Source: Zychaea mexicana
Lineage: Eukaryota > Mucoromycota > Mucoromycetes > Mucorales > Lichtheimiaceae
Reading direction: 5' to 3'
NCBI RefSeq assembly: GCF_025766255.1
Contig: NW_026516735.1
Coordinates: forward strand, 1-64,000
Length of the DNA stretch: 64,000 bases
Shown piece by piece: positions 34,153 through 46,643 of this stretch. Numbering within the stretch: position 1 is the first letter of the stretch; every line of letters starts with the position of its first letter. The translations under genes and the position numbers were made by a program. The notes beneath the pieces were generated by a model, which was not told the origin of the DNA, searched no databases, and worked only from the letters and a program-made list of their open reading frames with translations.

Positions 34153-36862
34153 TCAATGCTCCATGTCTTCCATTCGACGAAAGATATGCCAAAGCATGTC
34201 CTTGTTATTCCAATACGAGAAATGTGCCCGCAAGCCCAGAATATACTCGTTAGAGATCATTCCCATCAAACTTTCCGGCGTCAATTCATAGTCATAACGT
34301 CGGCCCAATGGTAATGCTGGCTGTTTCGCATCTTGTTGCTTTTCTTCTAACAAGGACGAAGACATTCTTCCAATGTCACAAAACTCCTCATCATTACCGT
34401 TCCAACATGATGATGAGGATACAGAAGACGACAGTAGCGGTGTCGAAAGATGTTCTGATGTTGGGGTCTGTGGAGCTGTCGTTGGACATGAAGATGTAGG
34501 AGTAGCTGAAAGTGATGGTGTAGGCATGATAACATCATCGTGTACTTCTCCTACTGCAGGACTCATTCTAGTCAATGCTGATGCTGCTGCACCAGTAGCC
34601 AAGGAAGGCATCGTATTACATCTCTGTCGTTGTTGTTGTTGCTGCTGCTGTTGTGATTGTTCCAATAATGACTTTGTCATGGGCTCGGGTCGCTGCTGCT
34701 TCTTTTTTATTCTGAGAATATCACCCTCACTTGCACGTCGCTGTGGTTGCTGCTCTTCGTCTTGTTGATCATTTCCTGTCTGTGATGATGAATAATTAAA
34801 GTAGCCAAACAATGACGAAAGAATGCCTCCTTGTTGAGCTGCTACTACAGTTGTTGTTGTTGTTGCTGTTGTTGCTACTACTCCTGTTTGATTTTGCTCC
34901 TTGGCAATGGTGGTAGCATTACTACCCCGAAATAGGGAAAAGACCATTGATGCAAAGGAGGACGGTTGTTGAGGGATAGCTCGTTCTATCGCCACAGCCG
35001 GTTCGTCAAAGTCATGGTTTAAAAGGGGCTCTAAGCGAAAAGCCAGGGGATCCATCGGATGAAAGATGTTTTCGTAAACGGTGCGATAATCTGGGTGGTA
35101 GTAGCGAGGATCCTGGTCGCGCGCAACCAATAAACCGGCCATAGGACATCCCATACCAAACAGGAAATCTGGCTGAAAATCAAGTTTCGGAAAATTGACA
35201 TCGTATTTGCCCAATTGTTCCATTTCTTGAGGGGTCAGGTCTTGTCGTTGATGTGATAGAATATCCCATGAAATAAGGCCGCCAAGTCTGTGTGTTTTTC
35301 GCCGGGAGTATCGTCATCAAGGGAGGAAAAGAGAGAAGGATTTTTAGTAAAAAAAAAAGAGCGAGAAAAAAAGGGGCGTAAAGGAAAGATTAGATTTTTT
35401 GAGGCTTAGGACCAAAAGACAACAGAAACAACAAACTAAAGAATGGGATGAACAAGTGAGACTTACGAGTAGCCAAGGATAGCCACCTTGCCATTAAAGT
35501 TGGGCTGTTGCTCCATAAAATCATGATAGGACTGATTAAACGAACTAGTAACATGGTTGATGATGCTTTGTCCACGTTCTTTGGTGAAGTAGAACATGAC
35601 ATCAGAGAGATAATCGCTTTCAATCAAACGGATGGTTGGGATCGTCTTGGGCATGACACGACTCAAAGTGTCATCCGTCTGTGAATGGATATGGCGATGC
35701 CATTCAATTGGAATCATCTTGATACGAATGTCTTCTTGTGGCATTCGACTAGATAGTACTTGCTTCATCGTTTCTCTTAGTGCATTCACTGTATATATTT
35801 TTCATAGGTTCCAAATGGGTTAGTTCTCCAATAAGACTATGGAATCTTGACTCTTTTTTTTTCATAGTAAAAAACTAAAGTCTTACTGTGTGTATGGAAC
35901 ATGCCATATTGCTCAGTTTGCTAGAAACATAACACATTTTACACGTATCAGCAAAAACCATTTCATAGTAAAACAAGAAAACTTTTATCATATCACATAC
36001 CTGGCCGATACCCTGAGATTTCAATGTACAAGTAATAAATCGGTATATGTAAGTAAAAAAAGATTATTACCATTTTTGATCTACATTAAAGAATGCAAAA
36101 CAAAAGACTCCCCAGGACTTACATGGATGACAAATACGACATGATCAGCATTAGCGTAATACTCGGTATCGTCTTCAAATAATTGAGACGGTACGTCAAG
36201 CGGTGCTGATTGCTGCGACTTGTTGAGATCTTCTGGATCTTCCATTGCTAAATTGATATATACGGTGAACAATGTTTATCAGTATTAGCTGATCCGAGCG
36301 CTTTGTATAATTTCTTTGTTTTCGGGGCACCAACAGCTATACGCGTACCTGTGTAAAAGCTTGGGGCAAGTTCTGGCGTGTTCAGACCAGTAGTTTCAAA
36401 GTACATTTGTGAAAGATTATATTTTATGAAATGTGAGGGAAAGAAGTAAATAGCAATTATCTGCACAAAAAAATGTCAATAAAGGAAGAAAAGCAGCAGT
36501 ACTTTGGAGAAATAGAGAGGAAGAAGAGAAAGAAGAAGCGAGGAGGTGGGGACAAAGAAAGATAGGGGCGGATGGGGGAGGTGGCAGCGATCCAATAACG
36601 AGCGTACACTGCTTACAGCTACTGGTGGATAAAGCTTAACTGGCGAGAAGATGTTGATGGTAGTATCCAATGTGGCTTTTGTTCTTTTGGCCTCCTCCTC
36701 TTCTCCTCCTGCCCTCCAAACCCCCGTCACTCCACCTCCTCCCATATTTACCTCCCCATCTTCTTTCCCTATCAATGGAGAGTGGCCACCAACATGTACC
36801 ACACTGATGCCACTAACTGCTGCTCCCCTTATTATTGGGCACACGAGGTTTTCGTTCGACAT
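34153..36862 (-). CDS. DDHD-domain phospholipase A1
   Basis: An intracellular PLA1-type lipase (Sec23IP/DDHD1/yeast Ddl1 relatives) acting on phosphatidic acid or other glycerophospholipids at internal membranes. Minus-strand exons read are about 36623-36862 (uncertain), 36349-36460, 36123-36247, a 12-nt microexon 36001-36012, 35887-35920, 35467-35788 and 34153-35287. Spliced, they give DHVVFVIH-GIGQ-QTEQYGMFHTH, then RIKMIPIEWH. The serine lipase motif GYSLGGLISWDIL is split by an intron after GYS. The DDHD domain follows with KLDFQPDFLFGMGCPMAGLL and NIFHPMDPLAFRLEPL, then ILGLRAHFSYWNNKDMLWHI. A long Gln/Ser/Thr insert lies inside the domain. The 5' end is unsure: MSNENLVCP at 36862 is only one option. 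Confidence 0.85.
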
Positions 36863-38087
36863 GCCGACAATCTCAATACTATTCTCTATAGATGCGTTGT
36901 CGCCAACAACAATGAAAATATGAGAATTATCTAAGCTTCGCACGTTTTTGTTTCTTTATTTTCGCCACCCTGCTGTTGTCTCTCTCTTTCTTTTATGCGC
37001 TCAACACAGTGATTTTGACACATTACGCCTGTACTTTCTACTGCAGTTGCAGAAGTAATAAAAAAAGAGATTATCATTTATGAAACCCTATCTACTATGA
37101 TCGTGCATAGGGTGCATAGTCGAGGCTAGAAAGAAGAAAGGAATGTGGCAGCAGCAAATTTGTTTGATGCATATCTGTGATGCACCATCATGCACTCCCA
37201 CTTTTTGAGGGATATACACTTTGACATGTAGTAAGTAGTTACATGGACGGTATATGACATTACGTATGTACTCAAGTGTCACTTCTGCTGTATTGTACAC
37301 TCACAACGAATCTGGTGATGGTGACGACGGCGACTATATACCACAGGAAAAAGCAAGGTAAGGGGGTTAAAGCTTTCAAAAGGATCAAGTATACATAAAT
37401 TACATATACGCAAATATAATGAAAGCAGCAGTAATCCTTTCCGGAAAAGCAATTACAGCTAAAATTGAGCAATAATATAAAAATAAAGCAATATGAAATC
37501 CCAGAATGACTTGCACAGTACATATGTACAGCTACTACTGCTTCATTTGATATCGTCACGAGCGAACGAGAACCCTGCGTCAGTTAGCACGTCGATTGAC
37601 AGGATGTAATAAGATTATCATTGTCTCTGATAAAGTTTCTCGTCCCACTTATTGTTAGCAGCTGTTAGTAGCCGGTTTCCCTGCTGTTGTATCAGTCTTT
37701 AGTTGAAATCTCTGAATCGCCATGAAGAAGATGGTTATCCTCCGTAAAATGGTCTGTGCGAATGAAGGATTTTATGTAGTATCTCCTAGATTTTTCATGT
37801 TTATATGCACCGGTGCTGTTGATGACACTACCCATTTACAAAGCCTAATAATTGTGTTCTACATCTAGAGCAGTTACTATGGCTTTTTTTATTGCCATAT
37901 TGCCTACTGTGCAATTTGACTAGGAACTCACATCAAACAGGAAGCGCATGATTTTTGGGAAAGCAATAGGTTAGAGTGGGCGAGACTTTTCATACCCAGA
38001 CATCCGTTTCGGGAAGGTGCCTGCGATCCCGACAAAATCGTACGCACTTGCTGGGCAAAGACGCTCTCTCCTTCCGATATAATCACC
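36863..38087. other. Divergent spacer between DDHD lipase and eL14
   Basis: AT-rich; expected to hold the eL14 promoter. No further gene is visible. Confidence 0.4.
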
Positions 38088-39057
38088 ATGGTGGTACGTA
38101 TACATATAACATGAAAAAGGGGGTTGATGAAAAGGAAAGGGATTATGAATCGAAAGTGGGAAAGTACATTTGAGTCAAAACGAAAAACGCATACGGATGG
38201 ATGAATGATATGGATGGATGTATCAAATGGATGGATGAGAATATCTGTTAAAGGTGAATGAAACATGTATATACTAAAAAAATCAACTTTGTGAAATTCT
38301 CATTATTATAGCAAGGTTCTTTCAAGCGTCAAGTCGAGGTCGGCCGTGTTGTTCTCGTTAACAACGGTGCTGATGCCAACAAGTTGGCTGTCATTGTCGA
38401 CATTATTGATCACAAGCGCGTAAGTAGTTGTATTTGATTAATCTTTTCAAGGGAAATCTTCCACACAACATTCGAAGAGAAAACAACTACGACATCAACA
38501 ACGTCAACAACAATTCACGCACACACACATACATACATAACAACTCCCCATCTATACAACGCGATTCGAGCTTTTTAAAAAAACGAATCATCTTTTTGAC
38601 GCAAAAAAAACGAACCCACTTTCTTTTTTCTTCTTTTGAATTAGGCCCTCATTGACGGCCCTACCACTGGTGTCTCTCGTCAGTCTTTGGCTTACGCCCG
38701 TCTTACTTTGACCAACTTGGTTGTCAAGGGTCTTCCCCGCAGCGCTGGCCAGGCTACCCTCAAGAAGTACTTGGAGAAGAGCCAGGTCATTTCCCAGTGG
38801 GAGAAGTCTGCCTGGGCCGAGAAGCTCAAGCAGCGTGAGGTCCGTGCTAACTTGACCGACTTTGAGCGTTTCAAGATTCAAAAGTTGAAGAACAAGGTAA
38901 AGAAATGATTGCAAAGGGAGAGGGATATACAGCAAGAAGGGAGATGTTGGAGAGTGTGGTTGAACTCTATACTAATGACTTGCCTGTTTTTTTCCATATA
39001 AATTAGCGTGCTTTCGCTGTTGGCTCTGCTGTCTCCAAGGCCAAGAAGTCGGCTTAA
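38088..39057 (+). CDS. RPL14: 60S ribosomal protein eL14 (L14)
   Basis: A structural protein of the large cytosolic ribosomal subunit. Exons are 38088-38093, 38312-38419, 38645-38896 and 39007-39057, giving 138 residues. The first exon is just ATG GTG, with a 218-nt first intron, the classic layout of fungal ribosomal protein genes. Sequence runs [38 protein letters not shown] and [19 protein letters not shown], then the basic C-terminus [12 protein letters not shown]. Codon use in the exons is clearly biased (AAG, GGT, TCT, GTC), as expected of a highly expressed gene. An AATAAA lies near 39079. Confidence 0.96.
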
Positions 39058-39199
39058 ATTCTTTTCTTGTTTTGAACAACAATAAAAACCACACATATTG
39101 CTCCATTAAATCAAATCAAAAGACAAAGGAACAAAAGGAAGATTGTAAAAGTAGTAATGTTGACGATGATGTAAATAAGTTCGTTATTTTCATTATTGT

Positions 39200-42100
39200 C
39201 TATCTTTTTTTCCATGAATAAGCGTAGGTCTTGTTAAAGCTCATTGTGCGTACAATTTGATCCCATTCATCCACAGTTTTCACGCACAGTCGTCGTCCTG
39301 TTTCAGAATCACCAAACATTTCCGCCCACCATGCTAGATTTTCGTCATTAGTGACCAACACCAATCGTTCCTTGAGGTTATAGAGCATGCAACTGATAAT
39401 GGGTATGTATGCTCGGGGTACTTGGCTAAACCGTGTAACAGCGGCGACGGCAGCATCATCATCTTCATTATCTCCTCCTTCCTCGCTTTCTTCATCATCC
39501 TCGCTCACTTCTTCTGAACTACTAGGATCCTCTGAGCTATCATCGTCTTCGTCGAACTGGCGTCTCCGAGACCCAAAGAAATCGTCACTGGACGATAATG
39601 ATTCCACATCACTTTCATGTATGACCTTGTCTCCATTGTCCTCATCGTCATCATCCGAGAGAAGCGCGTCGACTATATTTGCTCGGCTTTCTTCACCGAT
39701 CCAGTAGGCTTCGGCTTGACTCCATTCCGTCAACTGTTCGTTGATTTTTTGGGTACGGAGATAAGAGGAAGTGGTATCGTTTGGCTTTTCACGAGCAAGA
39801 TGCTGGTCCAAGAAACGGATCGATTCGCGTGCTTGCATGTTCATATGTGATGAGCCCTTTTTGTGGACATCGAGAGAATCGATTGCTAATAGTACATATA
39901 AGTAATGACACCTTGTTACTTCACTAGTGGATGTTTATCTTTGTTCAAACTTACTTTCCAAGGGAACAAGAACTTCTAGTACACTGTCCTGCGCACGATT
40001 GTTTGGATTCAGAGTTTGGTTGGCCCATTTCTTGATCTTGTTGAGACCATCGAGGAACGCAGTGACATCCACCACGACTGTGTATATCTCCACCTTGTCT
40101 GGTGGCGGTGGAGCCAGATTCATGCGACTGACATTTTTCTCAAGTGAGGAGACTTGATCAATAAGTCGTTGGGTGGCCAAAGCTTTCATGAATCGACTTT
40201 GTTGTTGTCGCTTAGCATTTTCGTCAACAACACTGTACTTTTGCTCATTCTTATTGTATTGAACAAAATCAAATGCCTAACAAGGGTATACAACACGAAA
40301 ACACTGTCAGCAACACATAATCGATACACACGCGAAGGAGGAAGCTACTTACACTTGATTCGGCAATCTTTTTAACAAGTTCCCGTACGCGACCCCATCG
40401 AATTTGTCGTCGCGCATCAATCTTGGATTCGTTTTCAGCTTCATACGCGTTTTCTTTAAAGAAATCCACCGTGGCATGAAATCGCAACAAAGGCACCATG
40501 CCGAGCAACATGACATCCTCTGATACTGGATAACTGATGGGCAACACATTCACCACAGGATCTGGAAACATGGGATGGTTGATAAGAGCAGACAAGAACG
40601 ACTGGACCATTTTCACCAGCTCTTTTTTTTCATTGTCACGCCGTCCATCCACTGCACCAGCCGATGACGATGGTGTGCAGTATTGGGCAATCACGGGCAG
40701 ATTGTTGGCAAGAAAGGTACACCAGATGGATAATGCGGATAGGACTGCGTTTTCGATCATGGCGCTGAGCTGTTCGTACTTGGTATCAGTCATCTTTTCT
40801 TTGGCATCTGCCCATCCTTTCTCTTCTTGTGTAGTCGCTTTGACTAGTCCGGAGAGTAGTGTAAAGCCCAGAGTCAGTAGGCGTACGTGCGACGATTGTA
40901 GCTGTGTCCACTGCGGTAGATTTCCTAAAGGCGTTTTCTTTAATCAGTATCTATATATGTTTTTATAGTGAGAGAAAATGAAATTGCATTACCTTTGTTT
41001 TTCATACGTTCTCCGATGTCCCAAATGGTAATAATCAGAATGACAACTGTGCGCGACAACATGCTCTTAAGAACGTGTACTGTGGAGGTTTCAGGCTTGT
41101 TGATCTCATCCTGGTTGGCCACGGACGAAACTATACGCGCGACCACCGTCTGCAGCGTATCCGGAGTGGATGCAATACTAAACAAAGATAGGTTATATGA
41201 TTAGCATCTTCATTAAAAACCACTTCACTCGGGTTACTTTTTCTTTCCAAACTTACCTATGAGGATCGCCAAACATGGCTTGCTTGTGAATTTGAAGAAA
41301 CGACTCAACAAATTGAGAAATCATCTTGGTACTGCTGCTCTCATTGCTATGAGCTTTGCTGTTATCTGGAGAAGAAAACCGGATTTTGGAGTAAAAAGCC
41401 TTCAAATTGTCTCGGCCGACGCTGGAGGGCTGTTTCATGGCCAGACTCATGCAATAATACCACACGACATCTACAGCACTTCCACTTGATAGCGACACAA
41501 GAGCAAGTTGCGAGTAAGGCTTTCCACTGAATCGATACACGTCAATTGCCTTTTGATAGCAGCTTTTCGCAAGTCTCCAGTTCTCGCCGTGGGCCTTGTT
41601 GTTGTGGATGGTACCCGTCGATGCGCGATAGCGTGCAATGTCGCCCATGCAAATGTAGTTGGATTGTAATATGACTGCGACTTGTTCATCGCCTGTTAAT
41701 GTGGCAGTACCGTGTCGGAATAAATCTGAGGGACAGTAACTGTATATTAGTATATTTATTCATACGACATCAATTTGCCTTCCTACTATTTACCTATACC
41801 GATGGTCTTTGTATCGATAAGGTGGTCACTTTTGATGCGGTTGTTAAGCTCACGATAGAATTTGAAACTGCTGTCTATGTGTTTCAGCAACTGTTTCTGG
41901 AGTCGTTGCCGAATAGCTTCATCTTCGTCTGGATGCAGCTATTGAATGAATGAATGAAAATACTCGATACAAGTGTGAATAAGCGCTGCTCAATTTCCCC
42001 ACAATTGCAAAGCAACAGCAAAGACGATCTCAGTATGAGATTTTTACCTTGCGTAACTTGCTCCGGACTTGTTCGATGGTTGCATAGCAGATGTACCGCC

Positions 42101-42539
42101 ACAACTTGTCTTCGATATGATGTGTCGCAGCATACGATAAGTCATCTGTGAGAATTTGGCGGTAAATGATTTTCAAACTGATGGGAGAGTACAGTTAACA
42201 TCATCAGTTCTCTTTTTCTCTCCCCTTGCTTCACAGGGCACGTGTGTTCTTGGGTCATAGAACTTTCCTCTCCACAGCGAAATTACCTTTTGCGAACATA
42301 TTCAATTTCATCTTCTGTGGCAACAATTTGTTCTGTAGCGATGGCATTGGCCCGTCGACCTTGTTCCTTGCTGGGCATGTTTGCATGGTTGGCTTTCAAC
42401 TGTGACTGAAGTTCTCCGAGTTGTCGTTCGAGAGCCGAGGCCTCGCTATATATTCTTTTCATCAGCATATTTGTTTTTCTTTCTACCTTTCGGCGGGGAG
42501 GCAAAAGAGAAGGCATAATTCCGTCTTCCTCTTTTTATG

Positions 42540-42574
<35 letters not shown>

Positions 42575-42803
42575 TCTCTCTCTCTCTCTCTCTTATGAAT
42601 TGATACTTTTAAACGACCAAAGTCTGAGCAGCAACTCACCTAATCAAATCATTCAAATCAAAGTTTTTTGGCTGATTAAATACTACGTCTACTTCTTGTT
42701 GCTGTTTCTTCTTGTGACGCTGTCGTCTACGTGTACGACGCTTTTGGTTCTGCGACGTCTTATTCTTTACGTCTGGAGGAGAAACTGGACTGGGTTTTTG
42801 CAT
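39200..42803 (-). CDS. SMG6/EST1A-like NMD endonuclease (EST1 + PIN domains)
   Basis: An endonuclease and telomerase-associated family; SMG6 cleaves mRNA in nonsense-mediated decay. The start at 42803 reads MQKPSPVSPPDVKNKTSQ then a very basic stretch, and splices to SEASALERQLGELQSQL. The EST1 14-3-3-like/TPR domain follows: HIEDKLWRYICYATIEQVRS, GDIARYRASTGTI, WRLAKSCYQKAIDVYRFSGK, PYSQLALVSL and DVVWYYCMSLAM. The C-terminal PIN domain has YTVVVDVTAFLDGLNKIKKW, PLEAIDSLDVHKKGS and LVLVTNDENLAWWA, so the three acidic catalytic positions appear present. An acidic Ser/Asp/Glu loop is inserted within the PIN domain (about 39460-39680). Many short introns. It converges with eL14, 142 bases apart. 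Confidence 0.9.
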
Positions 42804-43159
42804 TCTTGTTTAAACACTAATTCCATTATCAAACAGAGAGGGAGGGAGTAAAGAAAGTCTTTCTTTTGGGCTAGAGCTGTCTCTGTCGGGCTGGAAGCTT
42901 CTTTTTGTTATTTTCTTGTAGTTCGTTTCGTTCGTTTTGTCTTTTTTTTTTTTGCTTTCTTCTTCCGGTGCAAAAAAAAAGTGGGGTTTGTCAGTCGTGT
43001 TATTGCGAATTTGACTTGTGATTAGACTGTCAACAGGTTGGCATTGGAGGCGAATTGCTGATTAAGGAAGAGAAGAGAGAGGGAGCGAGGAAAAAAAAAG
43101 TAGACTGTACGAAAAAAAAAAAGAAAGAAAGCGCTGTTGAACATATACATAACTTTGAG
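42804..43159. other. Spacer upstream of the SMG6-like gene
   Basis: T-rich and A-rich runs with no gene. It separates two minus-strand genes. Confidence 0.45.
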
Positions 43160-43538
43160 CTAAAACTCCGCCCCTCGTTGGCTGCGTAACTCCCACCTAG
43201 TGGCATCCAATGCCATTTGACATATTTGCATCTGTTTGTCCAAAACGCCTTTATTTCCATTGAAAGAAGTACGTGTGTGCTCCTGCATGTCCGTATAAAC
43301 ATAATGGTTGCATTCTAGAGTCATTCTGACAGCGTTCCCATGCACTAGTACTGCTGCTGTTGCTTCTGCTACTACTACTACTACTACTACATGGTGTGGT
43401 CGTGGTAATATTGACTGGCACGAGGCTTGCAGTCGGTTCAGAGTAGTGATGGAAATTATCCAAAGGAGCAACTATTTTAAGGTTGTTGGACTTTAGAGAT
43501 AAGAAGCGTTCGCACGATGGTGGCGTGGCAGCAGACAT
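43160..43538 (-). CDS. Small protein of unknown function, 110 residues, microsatellite intron
   Basis: Reads MSAATPPSCERFLSLKSNNL and KIVAPLDNFHHYSEPTA up to VNITTTTP. It then changes frame across a GTA/CAG-repeat segment, continuing HGNAVRMTLECNHYVYTDMQ and GVLDKQMQICQMALDATRWE to the stop after RGAEF. Treating 43345-43390 as a 46-nt intron (GTAGTAG ... ACTAG) restores one 333-nt frame. The second half looks like an amphipathic helical protein of a small complex subunit, but I do not recognise the family. An unspliced transcript would read a Ser-rich run and stop at FFQWK. Confidence 0.5.
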
Positions 43539-44244
43539 GTGGTTTTGTCGTGTCAGCGAGTGTGTACTACCCTAAAACTTTCCTTTTTCGAAACACTCTT
43601 CTTGTTACATGCTACTGGCTACTCAAACTCCTCCTCCACATCCATTATCACAGACGCTCATAAGCTTGGAGTAAAGTTCTGCCCAACTGGTGATGTCCCA
43701 TCATTTGAGAAAAAATGACACAGCATTACTAATGAAGTTGAAGAGCTCAAAATCATTGTCTATCATGCTGCTGGGGTGCACTACTACGAATGGTGACACA
43801 ATATGCGGATTCCATATTTCAGTCGATGTGCGCTTTCAAGTTCGCTCTTGTCTTGAATGTGGGGTAGTAATCCAGCCTGAAGGCCTTTTTTACGTGATCA
43901 AATGATGGAATTGCGTGAGGGACCTGGCCTGTGCAATATCTTTACGGTAACATGTTTGTGTGACACTGTAAGATATATTTTAAATCGATAAAATTTGTTT
44001 GGGATTTGTCTTGCGGCGATGGTTAATCCGATCTATACACGAGCATCGTTGAATCAGGATGCTGGGAGCCATTGTTAGACATTTGCTCTAGTGTGAGCAT
44101 AGGTAAAAGCACCCATTCGGTCCGATAAGTGCAATTTTGGTATTGTTGCGTCCGTTGCGTCTGCCGCCGCACGGTAAGAAGTATGCTCTCTTTGCGAATT
44201 GTTTGCGTACGAAGCACTAGACATATTTATGTAAACCGGTGAAG
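43539..44244. other. Spacer inside the right inner border
   Basis: Contains short open stretches on both strands (for example around 43690-43905 plus and 44023-44217 minus). Neither has a recognisable family or splice support. Confidence 0.35.
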
Positions 44245-44416
44245 CATAATATCAAAAAAATGAGGACCTGCTTCTACATAATAAAACCATTGCATTAAAA
44301 AACTTTGTCCATAAGATTAAATTTGGCTCGTGCTATTGCGATGGACAGGTTATGGATGATGCTGTGTTGGCGAGGTATCATTACTATTGTTGCCTCCTTT
44401 GGTAGTGGCAACAGGG

Positions 44417-45513
44417 TTATTCATTGGACATGGCAGCATGGTCCTCCAAAGTCCAAGCATCTTCTTGAATAAGTGGTATACGTAAGGCTGAAATGACGCT
44501 ATCACGATGAGTAGACATGCTGCTACGGAATGGGTTGGTCGATGCTGTTGAAGCTGAGCGCGCTACTGTACTACCGCCAGCGCTTGCTAATGCGATGTCC
44601 CATAACATTCTTCCTTTGTTATTGTTACTGTTATCGCCAGAATCTGTTTGAATGTGTTGAGGTCTCTGCTGCTTAGACTCGTCAGTGGTATTAGAGGTAG
44701 AACTATCGTTATTGACACTGCTTGCATCGGTTGTTGCTGTGATGTCAGATGCATGTGCGCCCGTTGCCCACCCTTGCTGCCATCGTGCTGCAATTTTCTT
44801 CAAGAGCCAGCTTCCTCGCTTGCCACCGTCACCGCCGCCGCCGTTGCCTCCAAAAGCATCCATCTCAGGTGATTGACGTGATTGATCATGGATAGTAGGT
44901 ACAAATGCTGGAACATAGGCACCACCACCAGCTGGTACCGTATTGTCTTCTGGCGGAGCACTGACATGGAAGATGGATGCATGGAGATTGTTATAGGTGG
45001 ATTCGCGGATGACAGTAGTAGGAGGGCGTTCGACTGATGAGGTTGCTGCAGAAGCTTGATGTAGTTGTGTAGCGTAATTGTATGCAGCTGCTGTACCGAA
45101 AGGATCGATGGCGGATGCTTGAGACAACCAGCTAGCATGTGGATTGGGTCGATATGGATCATATTGCTCCTGTTGTCCTGCCTGAATTCTAATGTTGTCA
45201 TGGTTATCCGCAATGGCATGCGTCGGAGAAGAAGGTCCAAAAGCTAGGTTGCATAGTACTGTTGATCTTCAAATGTTGCGGGATCCAGTTCTTCTACCTT
45301 GGGTTGCCGGTTATTATAATTGTTGTATGTAGCAACAGCCAGTACGCCAGCTCCAACAGCGCCGGCCATACCTGTAGCTGCTGATTATGGCAGTGGCGGT
45401 CATTGTAGCGATCACTCAGACATGCCTGATTGAGAACCACCACGCAAATAATCCTGCTGGCTCTCCATACTGCATAAACGTGACAACGAGCGACCCACAG
45501 CTGTACCTGTCAT
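44417..45513 (-). pseudogene. Broken gene for a Ser/Thr-rich protein, possibly membrane-attached
   Basis: Minus-strand readings in order are MTGTAVGRSLSRLCSMESQQ from 45513, then MAGAVGAGVLAVATYNNYNN from 45369, then, after a shift of frame near 45245, FGPSSPTHAIADNHDNIRIQ and YDPYRPNPHASWLSQASAID. The end is RMLWDIALASAGGSTVARSA and IQEDAWTLEDHAAMSNE. There is a short hydrophobic Gly/Ala segment near the start and a long disordered part. Against the left-arm remnant, two bases are missing just before the stop, so this copy ends about 20 residues early. The family is not recognised. An intron could join the first two pieces, but the later frame change looks like true damage. Confidence 0.6.
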
Positions 45514-46395
45514 GAGCGATACCAAAATACTGTGCTTTGAAGTCTATGGTTATTGTGAATGGCGTTGCGTATCACACGCCCACAGCTCTGAGGTCGTCCT
45601 TTGCTGCCGTCTTCTGTTCGACTCTGTTCAACCTCGTGCGCTCGGGTACTGACTTGACGCGATCGTCGTTTTTGACGAGGGCACACACAAGAATAATCGC
45701 ACTTGTAGCTGGGCCAGCAGTAACATCAGCAATCGTTCACCTCATAAATTGGCTGCTGTTGTACAAATGCTTCTCAGCATCTTCACACTCGCCGGTTCCT
45801 TATCAGTTTTTGATTTCCAGGATATTCAATTCTACCGGAAATTGATTAAAGGATCTTTTACTCAATATATTGACGACCGCAGGCTGCATCCGTTGAGGTA
45901 TCATTAGGAATAACGAGCGCTCTATGCACGTAAACTGTACGATCCATACAAGCATAATGCTGCTGTGGTGCTTCAGCTTAACACACAGTTTGTCCAACGG
46001 TAAAATGAAAAAAAAATATTAACGGTTCTTTGTTCCATTAAAGCGCACAGACCGTCGCCGACATTGTTTGATCAGAGCGGAGCACGGCAAGCGGAGCCGC
46101 ATAGTGAAACCAACATATACGCACCATAAGAAAAAGACAGTTGACAGACTACAACGATAATTATCATCAAGGCACTTCTTTACATTGCTGCAGTTCACTG
46201 GCTCCTTAGGGCAGTAGTGACAACATAATTTCTAAACTCCGTCTTTTTGTTTATCGGGCTTCATAAAAAAAAGAATCGACTGCGCGTTTTGCCCTTTATT
46301 CTTTTCATATTCATCTTTGTACATTTGCATTGTTTCTTTCACTATCACTTTTTACCTTTCTTTTTTTTTTATCCAGGACGAGTGTCCCTGTGGGT

Positions 46396-46643
46396 GTACA
46401 TAGATGAAAGGAGCTAGTCGTGCACGGATGGCTCTTATTCATCTTTGTGCATTTGCAATGTGGGTGTATAAAGATGCAGGGAGCTAGTCGTGCACGACTG
46501 GCTCTTATTCATCTTTGTACTTTTGCAGTGTTTCTTTCACTATCACTTTTTACCTTCTTTTGATTCGGGACTACGGTCTTGGTGGGTGTACAAAGATGAA
46601 GAGAGCTAGTAGTGCACGACTGGCTCTTGCTCATCTTTTGTAC
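46396..46643 (+). repeat. Three tandem hairpin palindromes
   Basis: Copies lie at 46396-46450, 46466-46520 and 46588-46643. Each is an imperfect palindrome of about 55 bases centred on AGTCGTGCACGACT, with outer arms GTACAAAGATGAA and TTCATCTTTGTAC. RNA from either strand could fold into a long stem. One copy lies in the left arm at 22529-22582. Confidence 0.75.

Noticed and set aside
38588..38935. Long minus-strand frame over the ribosomal gene
   Set aside because: It is an antisense shadow of the strongly biased codons of eL14.
44023..44217. Minus-strand frame with QRTQQYQNCTYRTEWVLLPM
   Set aside because: Two other frames over the same bases look equally coding-like. There is no family and no splice support.
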